A DNA stretch of 64,000 nt. Source: Dehalococcoidia bacterium. GTDB lineage: Bacteria; Chloroflexota; Dehalococcoidia; Tepidiformales; Tepidiformaceae. Below, piece after piece: positions 43,980 through 52,275 of the stretch (positions within the stretch are counted from its first letter, which is position 1; every line of letters begins with the position of its first letter). The notes under the pieces are model-generated. The model searched no databases and was not told the DNA's origin. It saw only the letters and a program-made list of their open reading frames with translations. The position numbers were made by a program, and so were the translations under genes. The DNA lies in NCBI GenBank assembly GCA_022827945.1, contig JAJEIT010000072.1, forward strand, positions 1-64,000. The letters are read 5' to 3'.

Positions 43980-44389
43980 GCCTTGCCCGCTGGCTCCGAG
44001 AAGTTCAGGAGATTCCCGTCCGGGTCCCGGACGATGAAGCCGGTGAGTCCCCACGGCTTCGTCTCAAGCGGCCGGCAGAATTCCACGTCCCTGCCGGCGT
44101 ACTCCCCGTACAGTCCCTCGACGTCGTCGACCTCGAGGTAGGCAGCCAGCAGCTCATGCCGCTCCGCCGCCTCGCGGTCCAGCACCGGCGCCTCGACAAG
44201 CCGCATGTTCAGGCGCACAGCGTCCCGCGAGAACTGCGCGTACACGGGCGGGTCGCCGAACAGGAAGCGGACCTCGAAGCCGAGCTGCTCCCCGTAGTAC
44301 CGCGCTGCCCGCTCCATGTCGCCGGTGAACAGCTGCGGATAGGCAGCCGTCAGCCGCGCCGCCCCCGTGGATTCCTCCGGTGCGCCCAT
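43976..44389 (-). CDS. VOC/glyoxalase-family protein
   Basis: A 137-residue vicinal-oxygen-chelate fold protein: YPQLFTGDMERAARYYGEQLGFEVRF and ECRP-like, PWGLTGFIVRDPDGNLLNFSEP at the C-terminal metal-ligand position. Could be a dioxygenase, glyoxalase or resistance protein; the substrate is not predictable. Four-base tail overlap with the oxygenase gene. Confidence 0.82.
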   Translation of the reverse strand: MGAPEESTGAARLTAAYPQLFTGDMERAARYYGEQLGFEVRFLFGDPPVYAQFSRDAVRLNMRLVEAPVLDREAAERHELLAAYLEVDDVEGLYGEYAGRDVEFCRPLETKPWGLTGFIVRDPDGNLLNFSEPAGKA

Positions 44390-44419
44390 CCGTAACCCTT
44401 CGGGTCGCGACTGGCCGGG

Positions 44420-45874
44420 TCAGCCGGCCTGCGACCGCGTGGACGCCAGCTCGCGCTCCTGCCGGGGTGCGACCAGCGGCAGCTGGTCCTGCACGTCCAT
44501 CGGGTAGCTGTCCGTGAAGCAGCCGTTGCAGAGGGAGCCCGCCGGCCGGCGCGTTGCCCGCACCAGGCCGTCGACGCTCAGGTAGCCCAGCGAGTCCGCC
44601 GCGATGTGCTCGCGGATCTCCGGCACCGACTTGTTGGCCGCGATCAGCTCCGAGCGCGTGGCCATGTCCACCCCCAGGTGGCAGGGGGCGATGATCGGCG
44701 GCGAGGCGATGCGCACGTGCACCTCCTTCGCCCCCGCCCGGCGCAGCAGCTCCATCACCCGCGGCTTCGTCGTCGCCCGCACGATGGAGTCGTCCACCAC
44801 CACCACCCGCCGCCCGTCCAGCACCTCGCGCATCGCGTTCAGCTTCAGCGCCACGCCCGCGTCGCGGATGCGCTGGTCCGGCTGGATGAACGTGCGCCCC
44901 ACGTAGCGGTTCTTCACGAGCCCGTCGCGATACTGGAGCCCCGCTTCCCGCGCGAATCCGATCGCCGCCGGAATGCCCGAGTCGGGCACGCCGATGACGA
45001 GGTCGGCGCTCGGCGGAGGGGGCTGCTCCCTCGCCAGCTCCTCCCCCAGCCGCTCCCGCGCCAGGTAGATCAGCTCGCCCGAGAGCCGGCTGTCCGGCCG
45101 CGCGAAGTAGACGTACTCCAGCGTGCATCCCGCCGTCCGCTCCGACCTGCCCAGCGGGAAGAAGCTGCGGATGCCCGACTCGTCGACCTGGATCACCTCG
45201 CCCGGCTCCACCTCCCGCTCGATCGTCGCCCCCAGGTGCTCCAGCGCGCAGGTCTCCGAGGCTGCGATCCACCCCTCCCCCAGCCGCCCCAGGCAGAGCG
45301 GGCGTACCCCGAGGGGGTCGCGCACCGCGAACAGCGTGTCCGGCGTCATGATCGTGAGCGAGTACGCCCCGCTCACCCGGCGCATCATGTAGTGGAAACG
45401 TTCCTCCCACGTGCCCGCGGGCGCCAGCGTCAGCAGGTGCGCGATCAGTTCCGTGTCGGCCGTGCCGTGCAGCTCCACGCCCATGGCCGCCACGTCCTCG
45501 CGCAGCACCTCGGCGTTGACCAGGTTCCCGTTGTGCGCGACCGCAATCTCCGCGCCGGTCTCGCGGTCATGGACGACGATTGGCTGCGCGTTGCGCGCCA
45601 GCGATCCGCCGGCGGTGCTGTAGCGGGTGTGCCCGATGGCGACATGCCCCTGCAGGCGCGCCAGGTCGGGCTCGTCGAACACCTGCGACACCAGCCCCAT
45701 GCCCGTCCGCAGGCGTACCGGGCCACCATCGCTCGTGGCGATGCCGGCGCTCTCCTGGCCGCGGTGCTGGAGCGAGTAAAGCCCGTAGAAGGTAAGCCGA
45801 GCGACGTCCTCTCCCGGCCCGTAGACGCCGAAGACGCCACAGGCCTCGCGCGGATGGTCGCTGCCGTCGCTCAA
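44420..45874 (-). CDS. purF: Amidophosphoribosyltransferase
   Basis: A 484-residue PurF catalysing the first committed step of purine synthesis. The N-terminal propeptide is short, with Cys12 (EACGVFGVYG) as the glutaminase nucleophile. PRPP binding is at VVVVDDSIVRATT, and cysteines in AGCTLEY, PIIAPCHLG and SLCNGCF match the Bacillus-type 4Fe-4S ligands. Stands alone; a TATACT box at 45925-45920 is a probable -10. Followed by a glyoxalase-like gene 30 bases on. Confidence 0.95.
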   Translation of the reverse strand: MSDGSDHPREACGVFGVYGPGEDVARLTFYGLYSLQHRGQESAGIATSDGGPVRLRTGMGLVSQVFDEPDLARLQGHVAIGHTRYSTAGGSLARNAQPIVVHDRETGAEIAVAHNGNLVNAEVLREDVAAMGVELHGTADTELIAHLLTLAPAGTWEERFHYMMRRVSGAYSLTIMTPDTLFAVRDPLGVRPLCLGRLGEGWIAASETCALEHLGATIEREVEPGEVIQVDESGIRSFFPLGRSERTAGCTLEYVYFARPDSRLSGELIYLARERLGEELAREQPPPPSADLVIGVPDSGIPAAIGFAREAGLQYRDGLVKNRYVGRTFIQPDQRIRDAGVALKLNAMREVLDGRRVVVVDDSIVRATTKPRVMELLRRAGAKEVHVRIASPPIIAPCHLGVDMATRSELIAANKSVPEIREHIAADSLGYLSVDGLVRATRRPAGSLCNGCFTDSYPMDVQDQLPLVAPRQERELASTRSQAG

Positions 45875-46004
45875 AGGCTCGTCCGCCCTTCGCGCGTGGC
45901 TTCCTCGCCTCGCACGCCCAGTATAGCGGCCATGCCCTGTGGGGCTATTCGGAGGGGCTACGCGAGCGACTGGCCGGCCCAGAGGCGCCGGCTCCGGGCA
46001 GGCC

Positions 46005-47660
46005 TCACGACCCGCCGTCGGGGAAGCACTCGGGAGCCAGTGCCTCCACTGTGCCCGGGAGCCGGACCATGATCCCGCTAATGTCGCTTCCGTCCACGAC
46101 GATCAGCGTCGCCTCGCTCTCGGCCGTCGTGAAGCCGTTCGCTGCCTCGTACCAGCCGAGGTCGACCGAGTCCGGGGGGCAGTATCTGCTGACCTTCAGC
46201 CGGTACGCACTGTCCGGTGGACGAAGCGTAAAGCGGCCGTCCCTGGCGACGGTCACCCCTTCGCTGCCCGAGCCGTCGACACGGACGGCGTAGACGGAGA
46301 GGCGGGTGGCATCGATCGGTTCGTCGTCCGGACCGCGGATATTCCCGGTAACGGTCCGCCGCACCTCCAGCTCCGCCGCACGATGGGCTGCGATTCCCTC
46401 ATACGCGTCCCCCGGAGAAAGCCCGAACGTGTGCTCGAACGCTTCCTCCCAGTTCGCACTGTCGGGGAGGGCTCGGTAGTACGCCACCAGGGCGGCCTCA
46501 CCCGCCCGGTTGACGAGCCACTCGGCTGCCAGCGTCGCGGTGGACGCGGTCTCTGCCCCCGTCAACTCCGCCGCCGTCGGCGACCACCGCTCGAGGTTCT
46601 CAAGGGGAGTCTGGTCGAAGCTCGCGGCCCAGGTCACCAGGGCCAGCGCGTCCCCCAGTGTCTTCTCGCCCTTCCAGTGGCGGAAGAGGTGCGCCGCGTA
46701 CATCGCCGCACCCTCGCTCAGCCACTCGGGCCCCAGGTCCCTGCCCCCCGCCGCCTGCTCCTGGAACGCCTCGAAGTAGAACCTCTCGATCCAATCGAAG
46801 GTTCGCGTCGCATGGATGAAGATGGCGCCGTTCCGGTAGGTCGCCTTGTGAACCTCGGCCACTGGTTCGACCGGGCCTCCCAGCGCTGCTACCCACGCCT
46901 CGTCGTCGGCCGCGATGTGTATGCGCACGTCGGACACGCGGATGCCGAAGCGTTCGTCGAAGAATCGGATAACGTCGGCCACCCTCGTGCGAAGCGTCTC
47001 CTGCTCCTCCTCCGGCACGTCCCCCCAGAACGTCACAGACGGATCGCCCTCTTCGCCGGCCTGCCGGGTCGGGGTCTCTCCCGGCGTCTCTGTTGCGACG
47101 GGCGGGGGAGTCGGCTCGACGGTTGGCTCCGGGGTGGACACCGGCGTCGGCGTGGTCGTGGTGACGGGCGTGTCGGTTGCGGCGGGCGTTGTTGTTGCCG
47201 GTGGCGAGGTCGCCTCTCCCGGGGCGGGTGTGGGGCTGGCGGTGGCTGCACCGGCGGGCTCATCGCCGGGGCTCGCGGGCGCCTCCTCGTCGTTCACGAT
47301 CAGGTAGGCCAGCACTCCGGCGGCGATCGCACCACCACCGACGATCGTGATCGCCGCACCCGCCACCACCGTCTTCCAGTAGCCGACGAGAAGCCCGATC
47401 GGAGTCAGCATCCAGCGGCGCGAAGCCGGCTGCGCGTCCGCCTGCGGCTCTCCGCGCCACGCCACCAGGTCCGCCCGGTCCGTCAGTTCAAGCTTGTTGC
47501 GGATGTTCCTGATGTGAAACTTGACCGTCGCGATGCCGAGCCCGAGCCGGACGGCGATCTCCGCATTGCTGGCGCCGGTGCGTATCTCCCGCAGAACGCG
47601 CCATTCCGCCGGAGTGAGGATGTCGGGATGGGGCGGACGGCCGCGCCCTCGTCTGAGCAC
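46005..47660 (-). CDS. Membrane-bound LuxR-type HTH protein with extracytoplasmic peptidase-like domain
   Basis: A 551-residue fusion. Residues 15-60 form a LuxR/NarL-type HTH (LTPAEWRVLREI, SNAEIAVRLGLGIATVKFHIRNI). A single membrane helix (about 96-122) and a T/P-rich linker (126-205) lead to an extracytoplasmic domain resembling MA-clan peptidases, with WLSEGAAMY at 313-321. The HExxH helix is not present (IERFYFEAFQEQ there). The C-terminus has a carboxypeptidase-regulatory-like beta domain. An external signal may reach DNA through the membrane; the peptidase is probably inactive. Confidence 0.7.
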   Translation of the reverse strand: MLRRGRGRPPHPDILTPAEWRVLREIRTGASNAEIAVRLGLGIATVKFHIRNIRNKLELTDRADLVAWRGEPQADAQPASRRWMLTPIGLLVGYWKTVVAGAAITIVGGGAIAAGVLAYLIVNDEEAPASPGDEPAGAATASPTPAPGEATSPPATTTPAATDTPVTTTTPTPVSTPEPTVEPTPPPVATETPGETPTRQAGEEGDPSVTFWGDVPEEEQETLRTRVADVIRFFDERFGIRVSDVRIHIAADDEAWVAALGGPVEPVAEVHKATYRNGAIFIHATRTFDWIERFYFEAFQEQAAGGRDLGPEWLSEGAAMYAAHLFRHWKGEKTLGDALALVTWAASFDQTPLENLERWSPTAAELTGAETASTATLAAEWLVNRAGEAALVAYYRALPDSANWEEAFEHTFGLSPGDAYEGIAAHRAAELEVRRTVTGNIRGPDDEPIDATRLSVYAVRVDGSGSEGVTVARDGRFTLRPPDSAYRLKVSRYCPPDSVDLGWYEAANGFTTAESEATLIVVDGSDISGIMVRLPGTVEALAPECFPDGGS

Positions 47661-47730
47661 GGCGTAAATCTAGCGGGCGGACCGGCGAATTTCCCCAGCC
47701 CCCCACGTCTGTGTCAGTTCCGGGGAACGG

Positions 47731-48402
47731 CTAGTTGGCCGGCTCGAACGGGTCCGTCGGCGGCTTGTCGTAGTCGAGGTACGGCGGCCACAGCGACTCG
47801 AGCTCACGCCGGATCGGGTCGCCTTCGGGCAGGTAGCGGTGGAACTGCGGCTCCACGTCGCGACGCTGCCAGCCACCCTCGATTGTGTCCTCCTTGATCT
47901 TGTCCTGGAGGAGCATCAGGCCCGTCAGCAGCGACTCCGGCCGCGGCGGGCAGCCCGGCACGTACACGTCCACCGGCAGGAGGACGTTGACGCCCGGGGT
48001 CACGCTGTAGGCGTAGGCGAAGGGCCCGCCCATCGTGGCGCAGCCGCCCATCGCGATCGCCCACTTCGGCTCCGGCATCTGCAGCCAGACGCGCCGGACG
48101 GCGGGGGCCATCTTCCACGTCACCGTGCCGGGCACGATCAGCAGGTCCGCCTGCCGCGGCGAGGCCCGGAAGATCTCCGCCCCGAAGCGCGCGATGTCGT
48201 AGCGCGGCATGGCCGTCGCGATCATCTCCATCGCGCAGCAGGCAAGCCCGAACATCGCCGGCCACAGCGACGAGCGCCGCGCCCAGTTCAGCACCTGGTC
48301 CACGCTCGTCACGAGCACGTTCTGCTGCAGCTCCTCCTCCACGCCCGTGAAGTCGTGAAGCGGCAGCGACTCGTAGACCTTGGTCGAATGTTCTGCGGGC
48401 AT
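47731..48402 (-). CDS. nuoB: NADH-quinone oxidoreductase subunit B
   Basis: A 223-residue NuoB carrying cluster N2 of complex I. The four cysteines are in LACCAMEM (Cys55, Cys56), [10 protein letters not shown] and [10 protein letters not shown]. No nuoA, nuoC or nuoD is adjacent; this copy stands alone. The last 45 residues extend beyond the core. TAGGCT seven bases before the ATG suggests a leaderless transcript. Confidence 0.93.
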   Translation of the reverse strand: MPAEHSTKVYESLPLHDFTGVEEELQQNVLVTSVDQVLNWARRSSLWPAMFGLACCAMEMIATAMPRYDIARFGAEIFRASPRQADLLIVPGTVTWKMAPAVRRVWLQMPEPKWAIAMGGCATMGGPFAYAYSVTPGVNVLLPVDVYVPGCPPRPESLLTGLMLLQDKIKEDTIEGGWQRRDVEPQFHRYLPEGDPIRRELESLWPPYLDYDKPPTDPFEPAN

Positions 48403-48435
48403 CGCGCTCAGCCTACGGCGGCGTCGGAGCAGGCG

Positions 48436-48639
48436 CTAGCGCCGTCCCGAGTAGTACGCCCCGTCGTTGATCGGCTCGTCGATAAAGAGATCGCCGTTCC
48501 GGATCTTCATGTTGTAGCCGCACTCCGGATTCGTGCACGCCCATGCCTTGTAATGAATGGGCGCCCCCTGGCTTCCGAAGTCCGAAAAGGGAACGAGATC
48601 GCCGTCGTCACACCGACGGCAGCGTGGAAATTCGTCCAT
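48436..48639 (-). CDS. Small zinc-ribbon protein
   Basis: A 67-residue protein with CRRC near residue 7 and CTNPEC about 25 residues later, so four cysteines form a zinc ribbon. Hydrophilic, no other motif. GGAGGA lies directly before the ATG. Function unknown. Confidence 0.75.
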   Translation of the reverse strand: MDEFPRCRRCDDGDLVPFSDFGSQGAPIHYKAWACTNPECGYNMKIRNGDLFIDEPINDGAYYSGRR

Positions 48640-48710
48640 TCCTCCACCCCAACCCGTGGTAGTCGCGGAATCCTACCAACCGCCCCCACCCCGGGCAACG
48701 GCCAGCATCC

Positions 48711-49175
48711 CTAGGCCTTCGCCGGAGCAGTCCCCGCCGCCGCCAGAAGGTCCGCCAGCAGCAGCTCGAAGTCGGCCTCCGTGATCTCCCGCAGGTTGCC
48801 CTGGTAGGCCAGCGTCCAGTGCTCGCGGGGCCACCGCTGCGTCCACTCCATGCGGTCGTGGTACGGCTCAGCGTCGAGCCACCGGCTCTCGTCCAGCTCG
48901 ACCAGCGGCTCCGTCTCGACCCGGAAGGGATACAGCTCATCCGGCTTCTTGCTGCTCTGCCAGATGCGCGTGCTCTCCTCGACGATCGGCGAGTTCACCC
49001 GCACCGCCCCCGCGATCTGCTTCTTCCCCGTCACGTAAAAGACGAGCCCGTCGCCCGGCTCGATGCGGTACACCATCTTGCTGCGCGTGCTCTTGAAAGC
49101 GTGCCGTGCGAACCCCAGCTCGCGCGTCTTCCCGAAGATCTCCGGCCCTTGCGTCACCATCCAGTACTTCGGCAC
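48711..49175 (-). CDS. EVE-domain protein
   Basis: A 154-residue protein beginning VPKYWMVTQGPEIFGKTRELGF, with VYRIEPGDGLVFYVTGKKQIAGAVRV, typical of the EVE/PUA-like fold that binds modified bases in RNA or DNA. A GTG start was chosen because GGGAGGAA lies about eight bases upstream. Proteins of this type can be stand-alone readers or parts of defence systems; no such neighbours are seen here. Confidence 0.82.
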   Translation of the reverse strand: MPKYWMVTQGPEIFGKTRELGFARHAFKSTRSKMVYRIEPGDGLVFYVTGKKQIAGAVRVNSPIVEESTRIWQSSKKPDELYPFRVETEPLVELDESRWLDAEPYHDRMEWTQRWPREHWTLAYQGNLREITEADFELLLADLLAAAGTAPAKA

Positions 49176-49210
49176 GATTCCGTTCCTCCCGGGTCCGTCT
49201 CTTGTGGCTT

Positions 49211-50320
49211 CTACTGTAGCTGCGGCGACCAGTCCCCCGCATACCCCCGCACGAGCAGGTCGTCCCCCAGTTCCTCGATGGTGCGCTCCCGCAGCCGGAA
49301 CGCGTCGGCCGCGCGCGTGACTCCCGCCCCGCCAACCGCCGCCACCCCGTCCCCGCCCATGATGCTGGGCGCCAGGAACGCCCAGACCTCGTCGACGTGC
49401 CCGCCCTCGAACAGCGACCCCAGCACCGCCCCGCCACCCTCCGCCCAGATGGAGAGAACCCCCCGCTCCGCGAGCGCCGCCAGCAGCTGGTCGAGGTTGA
49501 GCCCGGCTCCGTCCCGCTCGCACTCGACCACCTGCGCCCCCGTCCCCGCGATCGCCACCTTCCACGCCCCGCTCGCCTCGTGCGAGGTCGCCACGAGCGT
49601 CCGTCCCGGCTCCGAGAACAGCTTCGCCTCCGGCGCGAGCCGCCCCCGCCCGTCGAGCACGACCCGGAGCGGCTGCCGCTCCGCTGTCTGCCCCCCCGGA
49701 CGCGCCGTCAGCGATGGGTCGTCGGCCAGCGCCGTCCCGCTCCCCACGAGTACCGCGTCGACCCAGTCGCGCTGCTCGTGCGCCCGCTCGCGCGCCGCCT
49801 CCCCCGTGATCCACTGCGAATCGCCTCCCGCCGCCGCGATACGCCCGTCCAGCGTCGCCGCGAACTTCGCGATGACGTACGGCCGCCCCGTCTCGCGGTG
49901 TTTCAGGTAGGGCCGCAGGAGCGCTTCTGCCTCCGCCGCCCCGTCCCCCACCTCCACCTCGATCCCCGCCTCGCGGAGCAGCTCCACCCCCCGCTCTCGC
50001 ACGCGCGGTTCCGCATCCAGTAGCGCCACGACCACCCGCTCGATGCCCGCCTCGATGATCGCCTCCGCACACGGCTGCGTCCGCTTCCCCGGGAAGGGCG
50101 CGCACGGCTCGAGGGTCACGTACAGCGTCCCGCCCCGCTCCCCGCCGGTCAGCGCGCGAGCCTCCGCGTGCGGACCCCCGTCCGGCGAGGTCGCGCCCTC
50201 CGCCACCACCCGCCCGTCGCGCACCAGCGCCGCGCCCACCCAGGGATTGGGGCTCGTGCGTCCCCGCACCCCGCGCGCCGCCGCCAGCGCCCGCTGCATG
50301 AACGGTGAAGCGTCCGCCAT
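49211..50320 (-). CDS. ribD: Bifunctional riboflavin deaminase/reductase
   Basis: A 369-residue RibD. The N-terminal deaminase domain has HAEARAL and the zinc motif PCAPFPGKRTQPC; the C-terminal reductase domain (from about residue 150) has KFAATLDGRIA, WITGEAAR and the terminal EGGGAVLGSL. It performs two consecutive steps of riboflavin synthesis. No other rib gene or FMN riboswitch is adjacent; TAAGCT seven bases before the ATG suggests leaderless mRNA. Confidence 0.94.
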   Translation of the reverse strand: MADASPFMQRALAAARGVRGRTSPNPWVGAALVRDGRVVAEGATSPDGGPHAEARALTGGERGGTLYVTLEPCAPFPGKRTQPCAEAIIEAGIERVVVALLDAEPRVRERGVELLREAGIEVEVGDGAAEAEALLRPYLKHRETGRPYVIAKFAATLDGRIAAAGGDSQWITGEAARERAHEQRDWVDAVLVGSGTALADDPSLTARPGGQTAERQPLRVVLDGRGRLAPEAKLFSEPGRTLVATSHEASGAWKVAIAGTGAQVVECERDGAGLNLDQLLAALAERGVLSIWAEGGGAVLGSLFEGGHVDEVWAFLAPSIMGGDGVAAVGGAGVTRAADAFRLRERTIEELGDDLLVRGYAGDWSPQLQ

Positions 50321-50396
50321 CGCCCCCAGCTTAGCGGCCTCTTCCGCCCTCAGGCGCGTGCGGGCGGGTGGGATCGTCGTAGTAAGCTTGAAGCAC

Positions 50397-50472
50397 GCCT
50401 CCGTAGCTCAACGGACAGAGCACCTGGCTTCGGACCAGGGGGTTGTGGGTTCGAGTCCTGCCGGGGGCGCCA
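50397..50472 (+). tRNA. tRNA-Arg (anticodon TCG)
   Basis: A complete cloverleaf: acceptor GCCTCCG pairs with CGGGGGC, anticodon stem CCTGG/CCAGG with loop CTTCGGA (anticodon TCG, reading CGA), T-loop TTCGAGT, discriminator G and an encoded CCA. It is the only tRNA I found; no tRNA-Sec is visible in this window. Confidence 0.95.
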
Positions 50473-50493
50473 GTTGAAACAGCTGTGGGTCGT

Positions 50494-50826
50494 TCAGCCA
50501 ATGCCCGCCGGCGTAGGTGGCTCCAGCGTCAGGCTCTCAACCTCTCCATCGGCGCCACGGACCTTGACCTCGATCTCCGCGTCGAAGGCCGCCAGCAGCC
50601 GCTGGATGGTTCGCCAGGTGGGCTGGACTTCCGCCGCCTCGATCCGGGAGATCTCGGGCTGGGTCATCCCCGCCCGCTGGGCGACCGCAGCCTGCGAAAG
50701 CCCGGTCACTCGTCGCAGCGTGATCAGCAAGCTCGCGAGCTGGTATTGGGGCCTGATGGCTTCATAGGCGACCCGTGTCTCGGGGTCTGCAAGCAGTTCT
50801 GCCTTGAGGTCTTTCCAATCGGTCAT
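50494..50826 (-). CDS. HigA-type XRE antitoxin
   Basis: A 110-residue antitoxin with an XRE helix-turn-helix (LITLRRVTGLSQAAVAQRAGMTQPEISRIE) preceded by MTDWKDLKAELLADPETRVAYEAIRPQYQLA, the HigA-type N-terminus. It would neutralise and co-repress with the toxin encoded upstream. Toxin-first order (higBA) is typical. Confidence 0.85.
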   Translation of the reverse strand: MTDWKDLKAELLADPETRVAYEAIRPQYQLASLLITLRRVTGLSQAAVAQRAGMTQPEISRIEAAEVQPTWRTIQRLLAAFDAEIEVKVRGADGEVESLTLEPPTPAGIG

Positions 50827-50890
50827 GACAGTCTCTCTTCCGCGAGTTAAGGAGCTCGCCCCGTCCACCCGTTCTAGGCAATAGTCAGTG

Positions 50891-51247
50891 CTAGGAGCGT
50901 CTCTCCTCTCTCGCAAGCCAGGTCGCTTGCCGCTTCTTCGCCGTTTCGATCTCATTCCGTGGCGTTCGTTGCGTCTTCTTCGTGAAGCCGTGCAGCAGCC
51001 CGAACGTGTGACCGAACCAGTGGAAGTAGATCACGCGCTGGATTCCGTTCTGGCTCCGAGCCCGTAGTTCCCACAGCCCACCTTCCAGTGGGCGCGCATG
51101 GGGTAGACCTAGCGCGTTCCCGTGCTCCTCCAACAGGTCGACTACGTTCAATACTGCAGCCCTGCCCTCCGGGTCGAGGCTCCGTATCCAGTCGTCCACT
51201 GGTTTCTGTCCAGTGTCTGACGTAAACGTCCGCACGGCCCAAGGCAC
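50891..51247 (-). CDS. HigB/RelE-like (Gp49 family) toxin
   Basis: A 118-residue toxin: PVDDWIRSLDPEGRAAVLNVVDLLEEHG, LWELRARSQNGIQRVIYFHWFGHTFGLLHGFTKKTQRTP, the phage-derived Gp49-like/HigB signature. It would cleave mRNA on ribosomes. The GTG start is placed at the expected transcription start (see the operator at 51254), so the message is probably leaderless. Confidence 0.88.
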   Translation of the reverse strand: MPWAVRTFTSDTGQKPVDDWIRSLDPEGRAAVLNVVDLLEEHGNALGLPHARPLEGGLWELRARSQNGIQRVIYFHWFGHTFGLLHGFTKKTQRTPRNEIETAKKRQATWLAREERRS

Positions 51248-51253
51248 CCCTGG

Positions 51254-51272
51254 AGTATAGCAAATACGCTAT
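51254..51272 (-). promoter_or_regulatory. -10 box and palindromic operator of the higBA module
   Basis: TATACT (51259-51254) lies six bases before the toxin GTG. It overlaps the inverted repeat ATAGC-N6-GCTAT (51257-51272), a likely binding site for the antitoxin. Confidence 0.6.
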
Positions 51273-51317
51273 GTCTCGCGCGTCTCGACCGGACCTCCGC
51301 GCCTACAATGACGCTCC

Positions 51318-52235
51318 ATGGACACCGTGCTCGCCGGCGGCGTGGGCGCTGCCCGATTCCTCCAGGGACTCGTGCAGGTCGTCGACCCTGCCTCCGTCAC
51401 CGTCATCTCCAACGTTGCCGACGACGTCGAGATGTTCGGCCTGCACGTCTCCCCCGACACCGACATCGTCATCTACTCCCTCGCCGGGGTCGTTAATCCG
51501 GAGACCGGCTGGGGCCTTGAGGGCGACACCTTCGATGTCGTCGACGCCCTGCGACGCTTTGGCTACGGACGCTGGTTCAACCTTGGCGACCGCGACCTCG
51601 CCACCGCCGTCCACCGGACGAGACTCCTCCGCGAAGGCCGCCCCATGCACGAGATCGTCGCCGAGCTGACCACAGCCTTCGGCGTCGCCTCGACCATCCT
51701 GCCGGTCACCAACGAGCGCGTCGCCACCCATGTCGTGACGGCGGATGGAGAGCTCGACTTCCAGGACTACATGGTGCGGCTCGCCACCGAGCCCGACGTG
51801 ACCGGCGTGCGCTTCGCCGGCGCCGACGAGGCCGTCCCCGGCCCCGGCGTCCTCGACGCCGTCCGCGAGGCCGACCGCCTCATCATCGCCCCCAGCAATC
51901 CCTTCGTGAGCATCGGCCCCATCCTCGCCGTCCCCGGGGTCCGCGAGGCCGTCGTCGAGAGCAACGCCCGGCGCATCGGCATCAGCCCCATCGTCGGCGG
52001 CCAGGCGATCAAGGGCCCGGCTGCCAAGATGCTCGCGAGCCTCGGCCACGAGGTCTCCGCGCTCGGCGTGGCGGAGATCTACCGCGACCTCGTCGACGTC
52101 ATGGTCATCGACGAGGAGGACCGCGCCCTCGCCCCGCGCGTCGAAGCCCTCGGCCTCACCTGCGCCGTCACCAACACCATGATGACCAGCCCCGAACGCA
52201 AAGCCGCCCTCGCCCGCTTCCTCACAACGCTGTAG
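51318..52235 (+). CDS. cofD: 2-phospho-L-lactate transferase (CofD/FbiA) of F420 synthesis
   Basis: A 305-residue CofD-family transferase that joins a phosphoenolpyruvyl or lactyl-phosphate moiety to Fo. N-terminal VLAGGVGAARFLQGL, then NVADDVEMFGLHVSPDTDIVIYSLAG, RWFNLGDRDLATAVHRT and GVRFAGADEAVP are family hallmarks. F420 use is common in Chloroflexota. Other F420 genes are not in the window. TACAAT eight bases before the ATG suggests a leaderless message. Confidence 0.92.
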   Translation: MDTVLAGGVGAARFLQGLVQVVDPASVTVISNVADDVEMFGLHVSPDTDIVIYSLAGVVNPETGWGLEGDTFDVVDALRRFGYGRWFNLGDRDLATAVHRTRLLREGRPMHEIVAELTTAFGVASTILPVTNERVATHVVTADGELDFQDYMVRLATEPDVTGVRFAGADEAVPGPGVLDAVREADRLIIAPSNPFVSIGPILAVPGVREAVVESNARRIGISPIVGGQAIKGPAAKMLASLGHEVSALGVAEIYRDLVDVMVIDEEDRALAPRVEALGLTCAVTNTMMTSPERKAALARFLTTL

Positions 52236-52275
52236 GGGCCACGCCGGCGGCCGCAGCACGCCTGGAGGGGTCCGC

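Noticed and set aside
50321-50396. FMN riboswitch upstream of ribD
   Set aside because: The predicted transcript starts at the ATG and no FMN-element blocks are visible.
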